From Antedon mediterranea (taxonomy: Eukaryota; Echinodermata; Crinoidea; Comatulida; Antedonidae), in assembly GCF_964355755.1 (NCBI RefSeq), contig NC_092671.1:26412070-26476069 (forward strand): a stretch of 64,000 nucleotides of DNA, written 5' to 3'. Positions 36,322 to 48,516 of the stretch are shown here, piece after piece. A model generated the notes under the pieces. That model was not told the DNA's origin. It did not search any database and saw only the letters and a list, made by a program, of their open reading frames with translations. Positions within the stretch are counted from its first letter, which is position 1. Each line of letters starts with the position of its first letter. The position numbers were made by a program, and so were the translations under genes.

Positions 36322-37477
36322 GTAAGTTATAGTATACACCACAAACAATGCATTTAATTTATAATTCTTTATGAATTATCCTCTTATTGATATTGAAAAT
36401 AGCAAGAGAGTGACACTTTTAACATCATTAAATTAGAGAGTAGTAGCAATTTTCAACAGGAAGAATTTGTCTAAGAACAAAATCCTATAAAACAACACTA
36501 TTGGATATTTCAATTGGGAGTAGAAAAAGTCATGCTGGTTAGTTTAATCAGGTGGAAGTCGGCATAGTAACCAGGCTACTATTTCTACCTTGCTGACAAG
36601 CAAAGTATTTTATAATCCTATTGAATCATTGTCAATGTCAGGTGACCTGTATTCCTATTTTCTGATTGGATAATAGAAAGTTTGTGATTTTGATTTATTT
36701 TCTCTAAAATTTATTGTAAATTCCAGTTTGATGACTTGTATATTGCTGGTTTTTAAAAACAAAGACTTTTTCTGTGATTAAAAAAAAAAGCAGAATAGTA
36801 CTTTCATTGTGTTCATCTTTGGATCTTATTTTGTGTTGATGTCACAGCAGTCAGTTCTCTTGTTTTTTGTTTGTTTTGGGAATTTAATACTAACAGTATC
36901 TTATACATTGGATTTATTATTGATACTTTGTATGTAGCTGAAATAGTGAATTTAATTTGTACTTTTGTGGATATCTTTACTTCTGCTGTTCCACATGATA
37001 AATGCAGAAAGTTGGAAAGACAGTTCTAGTTGTAAAACTTCTGACAAGTAAATGTACAGTATTTACTACTAGTTTCAGGATATGATTACCTAGAGCTTTA
37101 AGGAATGATCCAATATCCATAATTATTTGTCTTTGTCAGCTTTAGATATAATTTCACATTTTCATTGTGAGAAGCCAAGTGATTTTTGCTCGCAGAACAT
37201 TCAGCGCTGATTCGTATTTGCTTTAATTTGACATTTCAAGGAAAATAACTGCCAAGATTGTATCATATTCATCTGTTGAAACATATACTTAAGTATTCTT
37301 GTTATCTGGGTGATGATTTGACAGTCTTTAATACAGTCTTCCCCTATCCTAGTGATGATACATCTACAGTACTATATGTTATGAGTTCTGCTCCTTCAAG
37401 ATAGTCAACTGTTGTATAGTTGAGTTAGTCTCCTCGGCTATAATAGCCATTTTCATTCAGAGATTTGAGGCAATACC

Positions 37478-37504
37478 ATGTCACTACTATTTGGATGTTA
37501 TAAG
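37478..37504 (+). CDS. Weak candidate alternative first exon (codes MSLLFGCYK)
   Basis: ATG at 37478 opens nine codons ending AAG|GTATGT, a fair donor in phase 0, the phase needed by exon 2 at 48517. A TATAATAG box lies at 37439-37446, about 39 bases upstream of the ATG. All parts are short and could occur by chance. Confidence 0.2.
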
Positions 37505-38797
37505 GTATGTTAAATTAAAATGAAGTGTGTACTGTATGGTAAGAAATATCCGTATTAACAATTTGTTTTCTTACTAATACATTAGAAGTACTGTTTAAGT
37601 TTATTTTTAATATTCACTAGTTTTGTTCTCTTTTCTCTTATTTTTAATCAATCAAAATTAAAGTATTAAGATTAACCTTAGCTTAGGAATTTAACAGAAC
37701 AGTATTTAATATTGTTGATATCTTAAGACAGGTGACAATATCAAACTTGTATTTTAGATTTAATAAGTAATTTAAATGTTCAATTTCAAATTCCACTAAT
37801 GGATACTATCTGTATCATCTATAATCTTACCAAGAATTAGAGCCCTCTGGCCATGTCCAAGTTAAGAGGATTGAGTAACTATTGAGAAAGTTAATCTGAA
37901 TGACCATTCACTTGACCTTTACTGACCAACTGCTGGTTTGAGGTGTTTAAGAGTATTTACAGTACATACTGTGTTTGTTGATTGTAACAACTTTACAATT
38001 AACAATAAAAATAATATCATTTTTATTAAAATTATATTCTTGAATCTTTTCGTAATTTTTCCTATAGCGCTAAGCTTCTAGACTTCTTTCTTTTATCAAT
38101 GTCTGCCATCATTTCCCACCTTAATTCAATGTACATCTTATCTACAGTTTTTCATAAATTGGTTATTTAAATTAAATAGTTTTTTAATGAATAATTGATA
38201 ATAGTACTATCTGTATAATACTGTACTTTAATAGTGAAACAGAAGAATTTTGTTTTGGAAACCCACTGGAAATACTGACACAGTAATCTGGAAATATCTC
38301 CTATTTTGATGTTTGAAAAATAAATTATTAGAAAAATCACAGACTGGCAGTAATTTTTTTGGGCCTAATTTGGAATTATATTATGTGACTCACCCAGTTA
38401 CTATGCATACTATCAGTATCACCCATCAGCTACTCACCTTGTTCACCTTATGACTTTGGATGGAAATTGATGTATAAACAACCAGTTCATTATTTTAATA
38501 GTTCAGGAAGGAATTAAAGAATTGGTTCTGTGGTTTCTGTAAACATTCCAGAAGTAGTAATCTTACAATAAGCAGTTTGTGGATAATTTGCTTTCACTTG
38601 TGAACCTTTTAATCAAGCCTGTCCCTGTGTTAATGGTTTAATAATGCTTATGATATGCTACAGTACTGTACATTTGATAGTAACATCATGATCTAGTTGG
38701 ACTGCTCAGAGTCTGCTCAATCTAAATGAGAGTTCCTGATTGAAAAATACTAGGGGAAATAGACAGCCTGAAAACAAACTGGCTGGATTGAGAATTA

Positions 38798-39794
38798 GGG
38801 TATGTTCAGACCTACGGAGTTATGCTTTCGTATCACAGCCAAGGTCATATTTTAATGAGCGTCGTAAGAGCAAAGTGTTCAGATTCATTGCAACGAAGTT
38901 GCGTTACAAACGGATATGATGTCACTCGCTGGCGATTAACCAAACTCTAACGCACTTATAGACCTACCTTCGTTGTTATTAAAAGTAGTAGTGGTTGGGG
39001 TAGGAGTTGCAGGCCTAGACCGAACACTTGGGCTCGGCATTATCGATGGGTTGTCAGGCATACCAACCAGCCGATCGTTTTGGGGTTTGGGTTTATATTT
39101 GGTCTATGACCTAAAATATCATTTATGGCAGAAAAATGTTCAAATCCCGTACTTGCACCGGCTCCAGATTTATTTACTCGGTCTTTCGCCGCTTTATACG
39201 ACGACCCCTTCAATTTCGTTTGGATATTAAATCCTTCTTTATGAGGATGGCCCATCTGCTAACGTGTCCGCCATCTCGTTGAACACAGACATCTTGTTGC
39301 CGGTGCTTTTACGCCAGTTTTTCACTTCCAACCGATCTCTAAACTCAGGGCTTCCCCACAATGAAATAAGGTATTTTACTTCGGTTTCTCGCCAATGCGC
39401 ACGCTTCGATGACATTTTAAATTAATTAATATAATAATATTAATAATAATAATACTGTATAGTGTAACAACAAACAAAAGGTATGATTTTTTCGCACGTT
39501 CACCGATCACAACAAATGGATCAGCTTGGCTATACGATGAGGAGCACATGTCACGATGTGATGTGGCGAATATTGTAATTTGATTGGCTAGATATCTAAC
39601 CTAGGTCATATTCATCGATGCGTGACTTTCGTATTGTAAGCGACGTCCACTAAACTCATACCTTGAGCTTTCGTAGCGTACGAAATATCGGTGTCGTACG
39701 AGGTGGCTTCCACTAATCTTTTCCTGGTTCAGACCTATGGACTTGTACGCCGCGTACAATACGAAAGCATAACTCCGTAGGTCTGAACAGGCCC
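38798..39794. mobile_element. TTA-flanked family D element carrying a Myb/SANT-like gene
   Basis: The left end GGGTATGTTCAGACCTACGG and the inverse complement of the right end (GGGCCTGTTCAGACCTACGG) continue as inverted repeats through GAGTTATGCTTTCGTAT. TTA flanks both sides (38795-38797 and 39795-39797). Inside on the minus strand is a broken Myb/SANT-like open frame. PIF/Harbinger elements typically encode such a DNA-binding partner beside the transposase, which fits the TNA duplication. No transposase was seen. Confidence 0.82.
39040..39415 (-). pseudogene. Frameshifted Myb/SANT-like transposon protein
   Basis: From ATG at 39415 the minus strand reads MSSKRAHWRETEVKYLISLW and on to ADGPSS, then a stop. 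A second frame overlapping from about 39255 continues with KLKGSSYKAAKDRVNKSGAG and FEHFSAINDILGHRP. Together these match the layout of Myb/SANT-like DNA-binding domains: W..EV..LI.LW at the start, then KLK..Y..AKD...KSG.G and F..F..I..ILG.RP. A frameshift near 39240-39260 separates the halves, so the copy is inactive. It lies within the TTA-flanked element. Confidence 0.7.
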
Positions 39795-40427
39795 TTAGTC
39801 AAATGTTTGCATCAATCACTGACCTTCTGTGTGAGGTCAAATTGAGACTGATTTTGCTGCATAGATACAAATTGCTCTAAAGACCTAATTTTTAAAACTT
39901 ATTTTGTCAATTGAGACCGCAATCAATTTGGGTTTTTATAACCATATCTTTTTCACAATTTGCCAGAAAATAGGGATTTTTTATTAAAGTGATTGAGTTA
40001 ACCAATTAGTTTTTTTTATGGAGAAATAAGTAATTTTTCCAGTCTTGGATGAAAATATGGAATAAGCTAGTTATTTGCAGGTAAAGAGTGATTGATATTG
40101 TCTATATTGGAAGTTGGAAGGAAGGAAGGAATTATTTAATTTTAATCTAATTAGAATATATTAGATTAGGTTATCAAACTAACACTTGATAAACCACAAA
40201 CATCCCATTCAATCATGTATACATCTGCTATAACCACATTCAGAAAATAAAGGAAGTACTACATTTTCCCCCATACATCCCGGATTCTGGCTTCTCAAAG
40301 TTTAGATCCATATGCTTAGATCATCCTCAGGATTAACAGCACAAGTAGTCCAAAAAAAAAAGGAATTTATTGTTTGAAGCATTTTATGTTGGAGAAGAAG
40401 ATTGGTTACGATTTGGTATGAAATTAG

Positions 40428-41414
40428 CATAACGTACAGTACTGAACATTCTATACAGTGAGACCAGCATAACGTACAGTACTGAACATTCTATACAGTG
40501 AGACCAGCATAACGTACAGTACTGAACATTCTATACAGTGAGACCAGCATAACGTACAGTACTGAACATTCTATACAGCGAGACCAGCATAACGTACAGT
40601 ACTGAACATTCTATACAGTGAGACCAGCATAACGTACAGTACTGAACATTCTATACAGTGAGACCAGCATAACGTACAGTACTGAACATTCTATACAGCG
40701 AGACCAGCATAACGTACAGTACTGAACATTCTATACAGTGAGACCAGCATAACGTACAGTACTGAACATTCTATACAGTGAGACCAGCATAACGTACAGT
40801 ACTGAACATTCTATACAGTGAGACCAGCATAACGTACAGTACTGAACATTCTATACAGTGAGACCAGCATAACGTACAGTACTGAACATTCTATACAGTG
40901 AGACCAGCATAACGTACAGTACTGAACATTCTATACAGTGAGACCAGCATAACATACAGTACTGAACATTCTATACAGTGAGACCAGCATAACATACAGT
41001 ACTGAACATTCTATACAGTGAGACCAGCATAACGTACAGTACTGAACATTCTATACAGTGAGACCAGCATAACATACAGTACTGAACATTCTATACAGTG
41101 AGACGAGCATAACATACAGTACTGAACATTCTATACAGTGAGACCAGCATAACATACAGTACTGAACATTCTATACAGTGAGACCAGCATAACGTACAGT
41201 ACTGAACATTCTATACAGTGAGACCAGCATAACATACAGTACTGAACATTCTATACAGTGAGACGAGCATAACATACAGTACTGAACATTCTATACAGTG
41301 AGACCAGCATAACGTACAGTACTGAACATTCTATACAGTGAGACGAGCATAACGTACAGTACTGAACGTTCTATACAGTGAGACCAGCATAACGTACAGT
41401 ACTGAACATTCTAT
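40428..41414. repeat. 40-bp minisatellite, about 24.5 copies
   Basis: The unit runs CATAACGTACAGTACTGAAC then ATTCTATACAGTGAGACCAG. Variation is limited to AACGTAC/AACATAC (a CpG-to-CpA change), CAGTGAG/CAGCGAG and GACCAG/GACGAG. The AACATAC type is confined to the right half, which shows local spread of variants. Confidence 0.96.
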
Positions 41415-41476
41415 ATAATACAGAGACCAAATAGAACATTTTTCCATTTTACTGTAGAATAGAAACAATTTAATGA

Positions 41477-41675
41477 ATTGAATGATACAATTGTGCATTG
41501 AGTAAATGCAGAATGTGATGAGGGCTAGTATTGAATGATACAATTGTGCATTGAATGATACAATTGTGCATTGAGTAAATGCAGAATGTGATGAGGGCTA
41601 GTATTGAATGATACAATTGTGCATTGAATGATACAATTGTGCATTGAGTAAATGCAGAATGTGATGAGGGCTAGT
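41477..41675. repeat. 73-bp compound tandem repeat, about 2.7 copies
   Basis: Each unit is two copies of ATTGAATGATACAATTGTGC followed by a 33-bp block with GCAGAATGTGATGAGGGCTA. It lies about 60 bp after the 40-bp array and directly before the family A element. Confidence 0.9.
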
Positions 41676-41698
41676 ATTTGTGATGTACATGAGAATGA

Positions 41699-42526
41699 GG
41701 GCCTAATTCTGCTGCAACTACTTAAAATACGGTATAAAAATACGGGATTTTTTATACTGTATTTTTTAATACCACGTTTCTGCTAACAATACTTCTTGGG
41801 TGGTCGTGTTAAAGTCCATCCTTTTTACCCAAATTGCCATTCATTTATTTGGTCGATAATTAAAAGTTGTAATAAAGGTTTTACGCCTCACTTTCAACAG
41901 CCTAGCCCTAGTGATAGAGATGTTGTGAGAGCACAGCTATGGCCCCATCTCTCAATATCCGGGCCAAACGTAATGGTGGGCAAGTAATTCATTCTCTCCA
42001 CGAGTGATTGTCTTTTACAATGTTGTACTGCTTTCGCAGGCTCTTCAGCTTTGAGTTTACTTGCTTTGGAGACGGGGAAGTCTATTCTGTACTCCTGATA
42101 TATTTCTTGTTTAGAAATGTCTTTATAAATGTGGTTGTCCCTTTTATTATCTTTTAGTTGGCCGGACATTTTAGCTTACCCTCACCCTCCCTCCCCACAC
42201 AGATTTATATAGTAAACGTAACATCTTCGCTCCACATTAAAAAAAAATATATCTATACACGTGTGTAAAACAGCTGATAGCCACAGAAAATAAAAACAAG
42301 ATGTTGACCTCATGTTGCAGGTTTTAAAAAAATACGATATTTTTTATTGGCAGCAGAAAAAGGGTACAAAAAATACTGGTATAAATTTGTAATACCGTAT
42401 TTTATTCACAAATTTTGGTGGGGAAAATACGGTATACAAAATACAGTATTTTTTTATGAGTGTAGTTTCTGCTGCCCAAAAAATACGGTATAGATACGGT
42501 ATTTTCTTGGCAGCAGAAACAGGGCC
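41699..42526. mobile_element. TGA-flanked family A element with remnant coding block
   Basis: Ends are GGGCCTAATTCTGCTGC on the left and, inverse-complemented, GGCCCTGTTTCTGCTGCC on the right, flanked by TGA at 41696-41698 and 42527-42529. It is the inverse-orientation sister of 30146-30951, with the same ATACGGTATT palindromes and the same middle. A 91-codon minus-strand frame (41894-42169) is open here and shares KRDNHIYKD and KAEEPAKAVQHCKRQ with the other copy. The family of that peptide is not recognised. Confidence 0.8.
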
Positions 42527-42664
42527 TGAGAGTCCAAAAGTGTTGGGTTAATGCAGGTTGAAATGGAACCTACAGTAAAACATCCATCCCTGATTACAAG
42601 TGTCTGACATCATCTTGTGTTAACTTCCTATAGGTCACACAAACTATTTCATAGTTAAAGTTTT

Positions 42665-42797
42665 GATTATGTACCCTTTACAGGGTATGTCATCTACCCT
42701 GAGTAGTGATTATGTACCCTTTACAGGGTATGTCATCTACCCTGAGTAGTGATTATGTACCCTTTACAGGGTATGTCATCTACCCTGCTGAGTAGTG
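42665..42797. repeat. 43-bp tandem repeat, three copies
   Basis: The unit starts GATTATGTACCCTTTACAGG and ends CTACCCTGAGTAGT. TACCCT-TTAC-AGGGTA within each unit is a perfect 6-bp stem with a 4-base loop. Confidence 0.93.
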
Positions 42798-43117
42798 ATT
42801 TATTCAAAGACAGATGTTCTAATTATAATATTCTGGTTTTAGTCCATTGAACCTTAAATAATGGCTTGAAACAATGAATTATATGACAATATTTTATGAT
42901 CAAAGGGTAAAAACTTTTTGAGTTTATGCCAACGAGTTCTAGTTCTATGCCCTAATGTCTCAGAATACAGTATTAGATTAACCATCAATGTGTTTGCTTT
43001 GTGTATTATTAACCAATTACAATTGTTATTGAATTTTATTGTGACATACTGTAGGGTGAAACATTTAATAGTAGTTGACAAAATACCACCTACACGTTTC
43101 TCATACAGTAATACTTA

Positions 43118-43745
43118 GGGACTGTTTCAAATAAAAAAAGAACCGTTTTCTTGGAAACCTGTTTCGGAAGTTGTTTATAAATAAAGATTGCGTTGCAGTT
43201 CCGTCCATGTGCATTCGTTATGAATGTCGATGCATTATTACCCGCATCTCAGTTTGTTTGGCGCAAGGGCGATTGGGAGTTGGTCATGCTTACTTTTTTC
43301 ACTGACTGGCTCATTCGCGGTTCTTTAAATTTGAAATTAAATATGAATATATTTACGTTGTTAATGCTACAATTGAAAATACTGATGATGAAGATATCGT
43401 CAAATTAAACTCGTCCACATTTTTAGTTAAAATTAAAATGTGTACCACAGAGAAATAAAAAAGTTCGCACTGGGTTTTTTTCGACTGCGAGTTGGCAGCA
43501 ATCGTCCTAGTGCAGAGTTTAGTTTTTGGGGTCAAATTGAGACTGCAATTGTGTTGCAGCTGAAAATTGCTCCAAGGAAACCTGTTTCAGAACGTTTCTT
43601 CGCGATCGAGGTCAGAATTAATTGGGGTTTTTGAAACCGTGTTTTTTTTTTTGGGGTTTTTTATGAGTACCCATTTCTGCTGGCAAGAAAAAACTGTTCT
43701 TGAACAGAATGATAAAACCGTTCTCTGCTCAATAGAAACAGGCCC
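43118..43745. mobile_element. TTA-flanked MITE, family C
   Basis: The left end GGGACTGTTTCAAATA and the inverse complement of the right end (GGGCCTGTTTCTATTGAGC) are flanked by TTA at 43115-43117 and 43746-43748. Subterminal motifs are AACCGTTTTCTTGGAAACC on the left and GAACAG/AACCGTTCTC on the right. A related fragment lies at 25500-25632. No transposase was recognised. Confidence 0.75.
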
Positions 43746-44341
43746 TTAATAAATTATGAAATGTTTGGGGCTTTGAATAAAAAGTAGGATCTAGTTTTAG
43801 GATTACCTATGGCTTAGTATTTAAACTAAATGATTTTATTATGGAAATTAAATTGGTTGATTAGAGGCTTCAAACAATTTACGCAGATAAAAGTAATGCA
43901 CAATGGTTCTTAAAAATTCTCTTCATGAGGGTACAGGTAACGTCTTTACTTTATAGGATAACATTTATTAGAAACTTAATAGTTGAATAAATAATTTAAA
44001 ATAGACCTATGTACAGAGTTATGGATTATTACAAATTACCATGAATCTGAACATAGCTTGTACAGTAGAAATAATCACAATAATATTATTTCACTTGTGA
44101 ATTGTAATTATATTTATAAAAGTGAACTGGAAATTGAAGTTAACTTTCTAAAAACAAATATGTTTTATTGATATTTCTGTACTTCATCAATATTCTTGCA
44201 TCCCTAGGCTATTTACTTGGCATCCTGACTAGACTGCTACTGTTTGTTAGGATGCGTGGGCCTTGTGTTAGGCAAACCTACCATATCTGATTTAGGCCTT
44301 GTCACAGCCTAGCACTCAAATTTGTACTTTACTTTACTTTA

Positions 44342-44878
44342 GGCCTTTTCACACAGAATTTCGGCAATATTGCGGTAAGCAAGCCGGCGTTATTGCCGGT
44401 CTAGACCCATTCACACAGAAGGTAATATTACGGTAATTTTACCGTTTTCTGTGTGAAAGGCCACAGTGAAAAGGCGCAATATTTAAAGATTAATACTGTC
44501 TTCATAAAATAGAGGTCACCGCCGACAAAACATGCCATGCGCGCACATGTTTGATGTTGTTTTGTGTCCGTCGTTTAGTTTTATTGGTTTTTATTTACGA
44601 CGCATAAAACCTATATTTTTGCCCAACACCACTCTGAGCTAATAACTGCCCGATCTATAGAAACAAAATCTATTAGGCCTACAAATAGACGCGAATTTAA
44701 TTATCAGAAGCTGTTATGAGCTAGCACCAGGCGCGCGCACCGGAGGATGTTCCTAAACTATGCTAACTAGTACCTAGGCTTACATTAAATAATTAAGGTG
44801 TTTTTACCCTTTCACACATAAGCCGGCGTTCGCGAATTACCGCAATATTACCGTCTTACAGCTCTGTGTGAAAGGGGC
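44342..44878. mobile_element. MITE, family G (TTTCACACAG ends)
   Basis: The left end GGCCTTTTCACACAGAATTT and the inverse complement of the right end (GCCCCTTTCACACAGAGC) are inverted repeats. GGCAATATTGCGGTAA and GCCGGCGTT blocks are repeated inside both ends. Flanks are TTA on the left and TTT on the right, an imperfect 3-bp duplication. A second internal TGTGTGAAAGGCC block at 44450 suggests a nested or rearranged terminus. Confidence 0.65.
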
Positions 44879-46519
44879 TTTTGTCAAACAAATCAAGAAT
44901 TATTGTTTGAGATCACAGAGTGGTATTTTTTTTTCGTTTTCGTATTTTGTCATTTTTTAAAAATAAATATCTTTATGATAAAAAAAAAATCACAGTAAAC
45001 TCGAAAAAATGCGAACAATGAAACCAACATTTTTTATATCACAAAAATGATAGGTATTTATAAAAGATACAGTAGATACAGCGGCAAATATTATTATTTT
45101 TGTAATGATAATAAATACATATTTTTCATTTTCATTTGTGAATCCGAATAGAATATCACATTAATCTTCATTTTTCATGTTTCTGGGGTATACTGTACAT
45201 TTTCTTACAAAAGTAAATATTTCTTTTACTACACTCTGAAGAAAACTAACAGATTGAGATCCTACTTACGGTAAATGTAATAATTATTAATATCTTATCC
45301 TTTAATTTTCTTCCTGATTTCTATATTATCTTCATAATGCATTATTGCTGTCCTTGTGAAGTGTCACCCCAAGCTCTCCCCTGACACTTTCTAAAGTCTT
45401 GGTTAGCCAATTCAACTTCCTGCCTTGTGGTTACAAAATACCACTTGTTTATTTATACATCTCTTTTTTTTTATTTCATTGATTGACTCTCAAGGTTTAG
45501 GGTTTTTTTTTTATTTCAATTGATAACTTAGTTATCTTATTTCTCTATGCCTACTGTACATTTATTTTTTGTATATAAATCCCATTTTAATCAATTGCGC
45601 AACTGGATGTTACAGTTTTTTTAGATAAGTATCCTTTACTTGATTATCTTAATTGAGTAGGCATGAATATGTACACAGATATCCTACTGTGCTCTATAGT
45701 ATATCTTTCATTGTGGGATAAAATTTCCCCCAGTAGTTGTCCAAGGAATATAGGGTATATCTGTTGTTGTTGACTGAAATATACTTTTACCTAGTAACCT
45801 AGTTTGTGCTAGTAATAGACATAGTGCATAAATACTGTATCCCAAATCTTGCGTATGATTTGAACATTTTGCGAATTTACGTCTTTTCCTGTTTACTCTC
45901 AATCTTGTAGTGATACAGTAGTACAGTAACTGTAGGTTTGAGGTGGAATACCGATCTAACATAACGAAAAATATTTCATTTTGATATTTTAAAGAGAATT
46001 GTGCTTGCCTCTAGCTATTCCAAAATCATATTACTGAAGGTCAAAACATTCATAATAATAATGTTAATACTAAACTTTAATTTAATTAATGATCTGGAAT
46101 ATTTTTTGCCCTGCCAAAATACTGCCAACAATATTGGTTAAAAAATGTGTTCCTCTATTGAATACCCGAATCTCTCAGCCACCCCCATTCACCTCTGGTA
46201 TAATGGGTTAAACTAAAATTCCTTTCAATCCAATGTCCCAAAATAATATTTTATTAATAATTAATATACCAATGTCTGAAAATGTTTCTAGAATCCTGAC
46301 TTACTACCAATAGAACTTCCCATCAAAGTCTGTTCCTCTTTTTCAAACATTTAAATTACTTTGACGCCATGGATTGACAAGTTTACTTCTTGCCGTGGAT
46401 ATCTCCAGAGTTTTTTGATGAAATTAATTATTTCCTTCCCGTATATTGACTTTAGATGGATGTATACCGGTAATCATGCTTATAACCGAAGTCTTATTTG
46501 AGGCATAGAAAGTTGAGTA

Positions 46520-46600
46520 GACATTTTTAATGATTTACAACCCTGGCACAAAGATTGAACCCTGCACCTTAGAATGAGAAGGCAACTCTACTACATTTTT
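46520..46600 (-). mobile_element. Fragment of a tRNA-derived SINE
   Basis: On the minus strand the order TTGCCTTCTCATTCTAAGGT, then GGGTTCAATC (B-box-like) and CCAGGGTTGTAA matches the better copy near 63250. The A-box end is lost. Confidence 0.5.
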
Positions 46601-47120
46601 TTTCTATGATTCTATGACGATCAGGCCATTCGACGATCGGCCCAACTGTGTTGACGATCTGGCCCATTCTAAAAATAAAGGGAAGCTGACCGGTCCACGA
46701 AAATGAATTGGACTTATAATTGTCCACCATAAAATAACTACGAGTTTGTGATACAAATGTAATAAACTATGTAAAAGGAAATATTTTAATAGTTTTATCA
46801 ACATTAAAATGATTAATCTTTTCTTTGCGTATTTTCTAACGTACGTGCACATGGTGTCAAAACACCTGTTTCTGAAGGGTATATTTTTGGTAGCAAAAAA
46901 GAACATAGAAATAAAATAAAAGCACATCAACCACGACTGTTGCATGCTACACAGGATGCACAGTCAGTCAGTCAGTCATTCACCTGCTGCGCAGCGGTGA
47001 TGGTATAGTACTGTAAGTCTCTCTTTTAGGTGCGAAACTGCAACTGCGATTTTCCTCAGTCTCATCCCTGTATGATACAGACATTTATTATTCCTACAAC
47101 TGGGGTTATAGGAGTCTTAA

Positions 47121-47345
47121 GGGCCTGTTTAAACCTACAGTGTTTCATATCTTACACGGCTTGCAACCCCATATGTCTAAACCTGGACGAGATTAGTGAT
47201 TTTTCGTCAGTTACTCAAGATTAGTGAACAACGCTTTAATGATATGACGATTTGATTTCCAAATAAAATTTACTCTTGCATACTAGATGTTCGCCAAAAT
47301 CTGTGAGTCTGAACACTGTTACAATGCTATGGCCTTGTTGAAAGC
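47121..47345. mobile_element. Truncated family D element, inverse orientation
   Basis: It begins GGGCCTGTTTAAACCTACAG after TTA/TAA. Read inversely it contains the GCAAGAGTAAATTTTATTTG, CACTAATCTT and AGTGTTCAGACTC blocks seen in the copies at 29798 and 38798. The far terminus is missing. Confidence 0.6.
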
Positions 47346-48516
47346 AAAACATATCCTATGTTTAACACTTCATGTTTATACTTTAGTTATTTGTTCTGAT
47401 TTATGTTGTAGCAAGTTCAGAGTTTGTTACAGGTTACTGCCAAACAATCTATGATCATTTCCTTCTCAATTTCCAAACTTTTTTATAGCAGCTTCCTCAA
47501 TCTCTCTCTCCAACTGTATGTCAATTTTCCTTTTTTTTTCATTCTCTTCATTTTTGATTGACTAGAATTGTTCTTATTTTTGTTCTAAAATAATGACAAC
47601 TTTTTCATGCGACTGTATTGCTAACAAATTTTTCCTTTTCATCTTTAATTGTTGCAAAGTTGAATTTGTACTCGACAATCATGCTCAATTAATTTTTCTT
47701 CAACTTGTCAAAAGATTGTCCTCCCAGGGAGACCAGTTAATTAAGTCTACAAAACAATAAATAGGGAGTTTTTATTATGTTCAGTGAATGTGTTTAACAC
47801 CATTATGCCATCGCAGATCCAGGATTTTGTAATGTGCTGAACTGAACCTAATGTCCTATCTTTTGCATTGTAATTTCCATTCCTTTTTATGACTTTACTA
47901 AAGCATACTGTAGGATATACCGTAAAGAAACTAGGAGTTGCCATGTTTGAAATTATTGTTCTGCAGTAAAGCCAGCTGTCTGGCAACATCAAACTAACAG
48001 CATGAGCCTATCATGCTTTGTTTTCAATTTCAGGTCACAATATATTTCATACAGTACAACTTTACAAATATTTTGAAATAACACATTTAATAAATGTTTC
48101 TGCTGCATAATGACAAATAAATGATAATAGATTAAACAAATACAGGTATTTTTAAAATACAGTGCCCTATTTCTGCCAAGTAATTTGTAAATACTCAAAT
48201 TCTTATACATGGAAAAATATTTATATTCTTAAAAAAAAAGATTATATTGGTCAAACAACAAATTTATCTTTTATTTCATCTATCTACATTTGGAGTTATC
48301 CTTGTTTTTTATCTGAAATTATTCAGGGTCTGAGTTATTCTAAATATTGTAATTCTATTACATATTTAATAATTGTTTAATATTTTCAAAGCCAAACCAA
48401 AAAATGTATCTGTTTTTGTAATATAATCTGTCAGTTTTAATATTTTTACAATGCAATATGCAACTTGAGATAAGCATTATAGATGATATTCAATTTGATG
48501 GTTTTATCTCCTGCAG

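Larger units (their letters stand above)
16017..48516 (+). other. Intron 1 (32.5 kb), repeat-rich
   Basis: The intron is bounded by GTTAGT at 16017 and CTCCTGCAG at 48516, and the flanking exons agree in phase 0. Its interior holds most of the transposons and minisatellites listed separately. Stretches with nothing recognised are 17824-18325, 22824-24366, 26088-28915, 30955-32317, 34924-36291, 36322-37477, 37505-38794, 42798-43114, 44882-46519 and 47346-48516. These are AT-rich with only short chance open frames. Confidence 0.8.
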
